Part shown: positions 62,175 through 64,000 of the stretch, in pieces
How the letters are laid out: each line of letters begins with the position of its first letter
Numbering within the stretch: position 1 is the stretch's first letter
Notes under the pieces: model-generated
Database searches by the model: none
Told to the model about the DNA's origin: nothing
The model's input: only the letters and a program-made list of their open reading frames with translations
Program-made: the position numbers and the translations under genes
Source of the DNA: CAMLFJ01 sp035524955
GTDB taxonomy: Bacteria > Methylomirabilota > Methylomirabilia > Rokubacteriales > CSP1-6
Assembly: GCA_035524955.1 (NCBI GenBank)
Contig: DATLFG010000105.1
Location: 1-64,000 of the forward strand
Direction of reading: 5' to 3'
Length of the DNA stretch: 64,000 nt

Positions 62175-62186
62175 GTCGATCGAAAA

Positions 62187-62263
<77 letters not shown>

Positions 62264-62299
62264 ACCCATCGGGCATTGTACGGGCTGGATGGGGCAAAC

Positions 62300-62671
62300 T
62301 CAAGACGAGCGGCCGGGTCGGGAGGCGGCGAGCCGCTGGCGGATGGCGAGCAGCCGCGTCCGCGTGCGCCGGATCACCTCCTCCAGCGTGGCCCCCCGCA
62401 GCCCCAGGTCCATCTGGTCGAGGCCGCGGGCCTCCCCGCGGAGCCGCTTCTTGGCTCCCTCGAGGGTGAGGCGTTCGTCGTAGAGCAGCGACTTGATGCG
62501 GAGGACCAGCTCGAGGTCGGCCTTGCGGTACAGGCGCTGGCCGGCCGGGTTCTTCTTCGGCCGGAGCAGCTTGAACTCGGACTCCCAGTAGCGGAGCACG
62601 TATGCGGGGATCTCCGTGATCGTCTCGACTTCACCGATCCGGTAGTAGAGCTTGTCGGGAACCGTGCTCAT
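62300..62671 (-). CDS. MerR family transcriptional regulator
   Basis: A protein of 123 aa. The MerR HTH is YYRIGEVETITEIPAYVLRYWESEFKLLRP followed by GQRLYRKADLELVLRIKSLLYDERLTLEGAKKRL. The short C-terminus has no metal-binding cysteines. This small MerR protein commonly accompanies ihfA, as here (19-nt gap). Confidence 0.9.
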   Translation of the reverse strand: MSTVPDKLYYRIGEVETITEIPAYVLRYWESEFKLLRPKKNPAGQRLYRKADLELVLRIKSLLYDERLTLEGAKKRLRGEARGLDQMDLGLRGATLEEVIRRTRTRLLAIRQRLAASRPGRSS

Positions 62672-62689
62672 TTCCCCGCGAGCCTCCGG

Positions 62690-62971
62690 CTAGACGTTGA
62701 TCCGGAGCTTCAGGCCCTTGCTCGGCTTGAACGTCAGCACCTTGCGCGCGGTGATCTCGATGCTGTCGCCCGTCTGGGGATTGCGGCCGCGGCGCGACGC
62801 CTTCTGCCGGATCCGGAAATGGCCGAAGCCGACGATCTTCACGTCCTCGCCCTTCTCGAAGCAGCGGAAGATGATGTCGAACAGTGATTCCACCACGGCA
62901 GCCGACTGCCGCTTGGACAGGCCGTGGGCCGCCACCGCATTGATCAGATCGTTCTTGGTCAGCGCCGTCAC
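62690..62971 (-). CDS. ihfA: Integration host factor alpha / HU-like protein
   Basis: A protein of 93 aa. It has MTALTKNDLINAVAAHGLSK, VKIVGFGHFRIRQKASRRGRNPQTGD with the intercalating Pro loop, and ARKVLTFKPSKGLK. It bends DNA as a dimer. It is placed between the SPOR and MerR genes in one operon. Confidence 0.9.
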   Translation of the reverse strand: MTALTKNDLINAVAAHGLSKRQSAAVVESLFDIIFRCFEKGEDVKIVGFGHFRIRQKASRRGRNPQTGDSIEITARKVLTFKPSKGLKLRINV

Positions 62972-62985
62972 CTCCCCTCGTCGGT

Positions 62986-63693
62986 TTACTTGGCCGGGCC
63001 CGAGGTCACGAAGCCCGTCTGTCCCTTGCCCTGCAGCTCGGTGCGGGCCGCGCTGGCCCGCGAGCGATCCGGATAGCCGCCCACCCGTACGACGTGCAGC
63101 GGCGCGTCGCGCGTCACCCGGGTCACCTGCACCGGGAAGCCCTCGGAGCGAAGCTTCCGGGCGAGGCCCTCGGCGTTACCGCTCTCCTTGAACGCGCCCA
63201 CCTGCACCCAGTAGCTGCCGCTCGACGCGGCCGGCTTCCCCGCGCTCGGGCTCGGGGTGACCGCCGCGGGGCGCTCGGGCGCCTTCGGCACGCTCGCGGG
63301 CGGCATCTCCGGGCGCGCGGGCGCCGGCGTCGAGGGCGGCGGGACGGTCGGCGCGGGCGCCGGGGCCGGCGCGGGGGGCGGGGTGGCGGGCGGCGCCGCC
63401 GCGCTCGGCATCTGGATCGGGGGCGGCGTTGCGGGCGGGCTTGCCGGCGGCGGCGTGCTCGGCACCGGCACGGGCGGGGCGGACGGCTCGCTCGGCCTCG
63501 AGGTCACCCTCGGCGGCGGCGTCGGCTCGAACCAGCCGCCGATCAGCGGGACCGCGATGACGGCGATCACGGCGAGGACGAGCAGGACGAGGACGGCGCG
63601 GAACCAGCCGGTCGCGAAGATGCTGCGCTGGCCGTATTCTTCCTGCTCTTCGTCTTCCAGGAAATCGTCCTGGTCGGGGCGCTCTGGGCTCAA
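62986..63693 (-). CDS. SPOR-domain membrane protein
   Basis: A protein of 235 aa from a TTG (an in-frame stop lies just upstream). A short acidic cytoplasmic tail is followed by one membrane helix (FRAVLVLLVLAVIAVIAVPL), a Pro/Ala-rich linker of about 110 aa and a C-terminal SPOR domain (SYWVQVGAFKESGNAEGLARKLRSEGFPVQV). It should bind denuded septal glycan. Confidence 0.85.
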   Translation of the reverse strand: MSPERPDQDDFLEDEEQEEYGQRSIFATGWFRAVLVLLVLAVIAVIAVPLIGGWFEPTPPPRVTSRPSEPSAPPVPVPSTPPPASPPATPPPIQMPSAAAPPATPPPAPAPAPAPTVPPPSTPAPARPEMPPASVPKAPERPAAVTPSPSAGKPAASSGSYWVQVGAFKESGNAEGLARKLRSEGFPVQVTRVTRDAPLHVVRVGGYPDRSRASAARTELQGKGQTGFVTSGPAK

Positions 63694-63737
63694 CGCTCAG
63701 TCCTCGCTGGCTACTCGATGGTGAAGGGCTCGAGAGT

Positions 63738-63766
63738 GTTATAGCACCAGTACCAAGGGGGCTCAA
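63738..63766 (-). promoter_or_regulatory. Promoter of the SPOR-ihfA-merR operon
   Basis: On the minus strand TTGAGC (63761-63766), a 17-bp spacer and TATAAC (63738-63743) with a TGc extension. The TTG start of the SPOR gene is about 45 nt downstream. Confidence 0.65.
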
Positions 63767-63807
63767 TCGAAATCACTAGGGGTTCTGCCTAGTTAGCCAC
63801 CGCCGGC

Positions 63808-64000
63808 TCAGGCGCGTCGACGCGCCCCCCGGGACCGGCGGCCGGTGGACATGCGAAAGAGCAGGCGCAGGGGCGAGCCCGCGAAACCGTGGGCGTGCCG
63901 CAGCGAGTTGATGAGGTAGCGCTCGTAGGAGAAGTGGATGCTCTCCGGCAGGTTCACGCGGATGGCGAAGGTGGGCGGCGACACCGCGACCTGCTGCGCC
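63808..64000 (-). CDS. der: Ribosome-associated GTPase Der, C-terminal end (partial)
   Basis: The last 63 codons are in the window: QVAVSPPTFAIRVNLPESIH, FSYERYLINSLRHAHGFAGS, PLRLLFRMSTG and a basic tail. This is the KH-like C-terminal domain of Der/EngA, needed for 50S assembly. The GTPase domains lie beyond the window. Confidence 0.88.
   Translation of the reverse strand, partial: AQQVAVSPPTFAIRVNLPESIHFSYERYLINSLRHAHGFAGSPLRLLFRMSTGRRSRGARRRA

Overview
High-GC chromosomal window from a Gram-negative bacterium. The gene style suggests a soil or groundwater lineage such as Candidatus Rokubacteria/Methylomirabilota. This placement is inferred from LPS-export genes, many orphan substrate-binding proteins, TauD and LLM enzymes, PEP-CTERM and bactofilin; no phylogeny was run. 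Coding is dense, with frequent ATGA/GTGA overlaps. Many genes carry a TAnnnT hexamer only 6-11 nt before the start codon, which suggests leaderless mRNAs.

Region 1 (1-18.8 kb) is housekeeping. It holds a UPF0182 3' end, a perfect 41-bp inverted repeat, an LptF-LptG fusion, valS, a birA-coaX pair, guaB3-guaA, dnaE interrupted by a 421-residue intein, accA, miaB and a bifunctional nuclease. Region 2 (18.8-31.3 kb) holds a glycosyltransferase, a phenylacetate-type CoA ligase next to an orphan PaaA-like di-iron protein, envelope genes (bactofilin, TPR, small membrane proteins), an AAA ATPase, a hydroxyacid dehydrogenase, an LLM monooxygenase with a hydrolase-fold partner lacking its nucleophile, and a phosphodiesterase.

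Region 3 (31.3-49.4 kb) holds aspartate-semialdehyde dehydrogenase behind a structured leader, an NHL protein with a peptide ABC importer that lacks ATPases, several FMN-split-barrel proteins, an AraC regulator, a ferredoxin-Rieske fusion with its reductase, an amidohydrolase, trpS behind a Trp-Trp-Trp attenuator, TauD, an ArsR-NIPSNAP pair and an MFS transporter. Region 4 (49.4-56.4 kb) is a decayed genomic island ending at tRNA-Arg(CCT). It holds HNH, PEP-CTERM and serine-recombinase pseudogenes, an XRE regulator with a palindromic operator, and a TupA-like ATP-grasp gene.

Region 5 (56.4-64 kb) holds a PilZ protein, a methyltransferase, a surE-pcm-acyP-nlpD-rpoS-like cluster with two tRNA-Pro genes, a MerR-IHF-SPOR operon and the 3' end of der.

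The most notable find is the trpS leader. A 15-codon peptide with three consecutive Trp codons is followed by a pause hairpin, an alternative pairing and an intrinsic terminator, which together form a complete ribosome-mediated attenuator for a tRNA synthetase gene.
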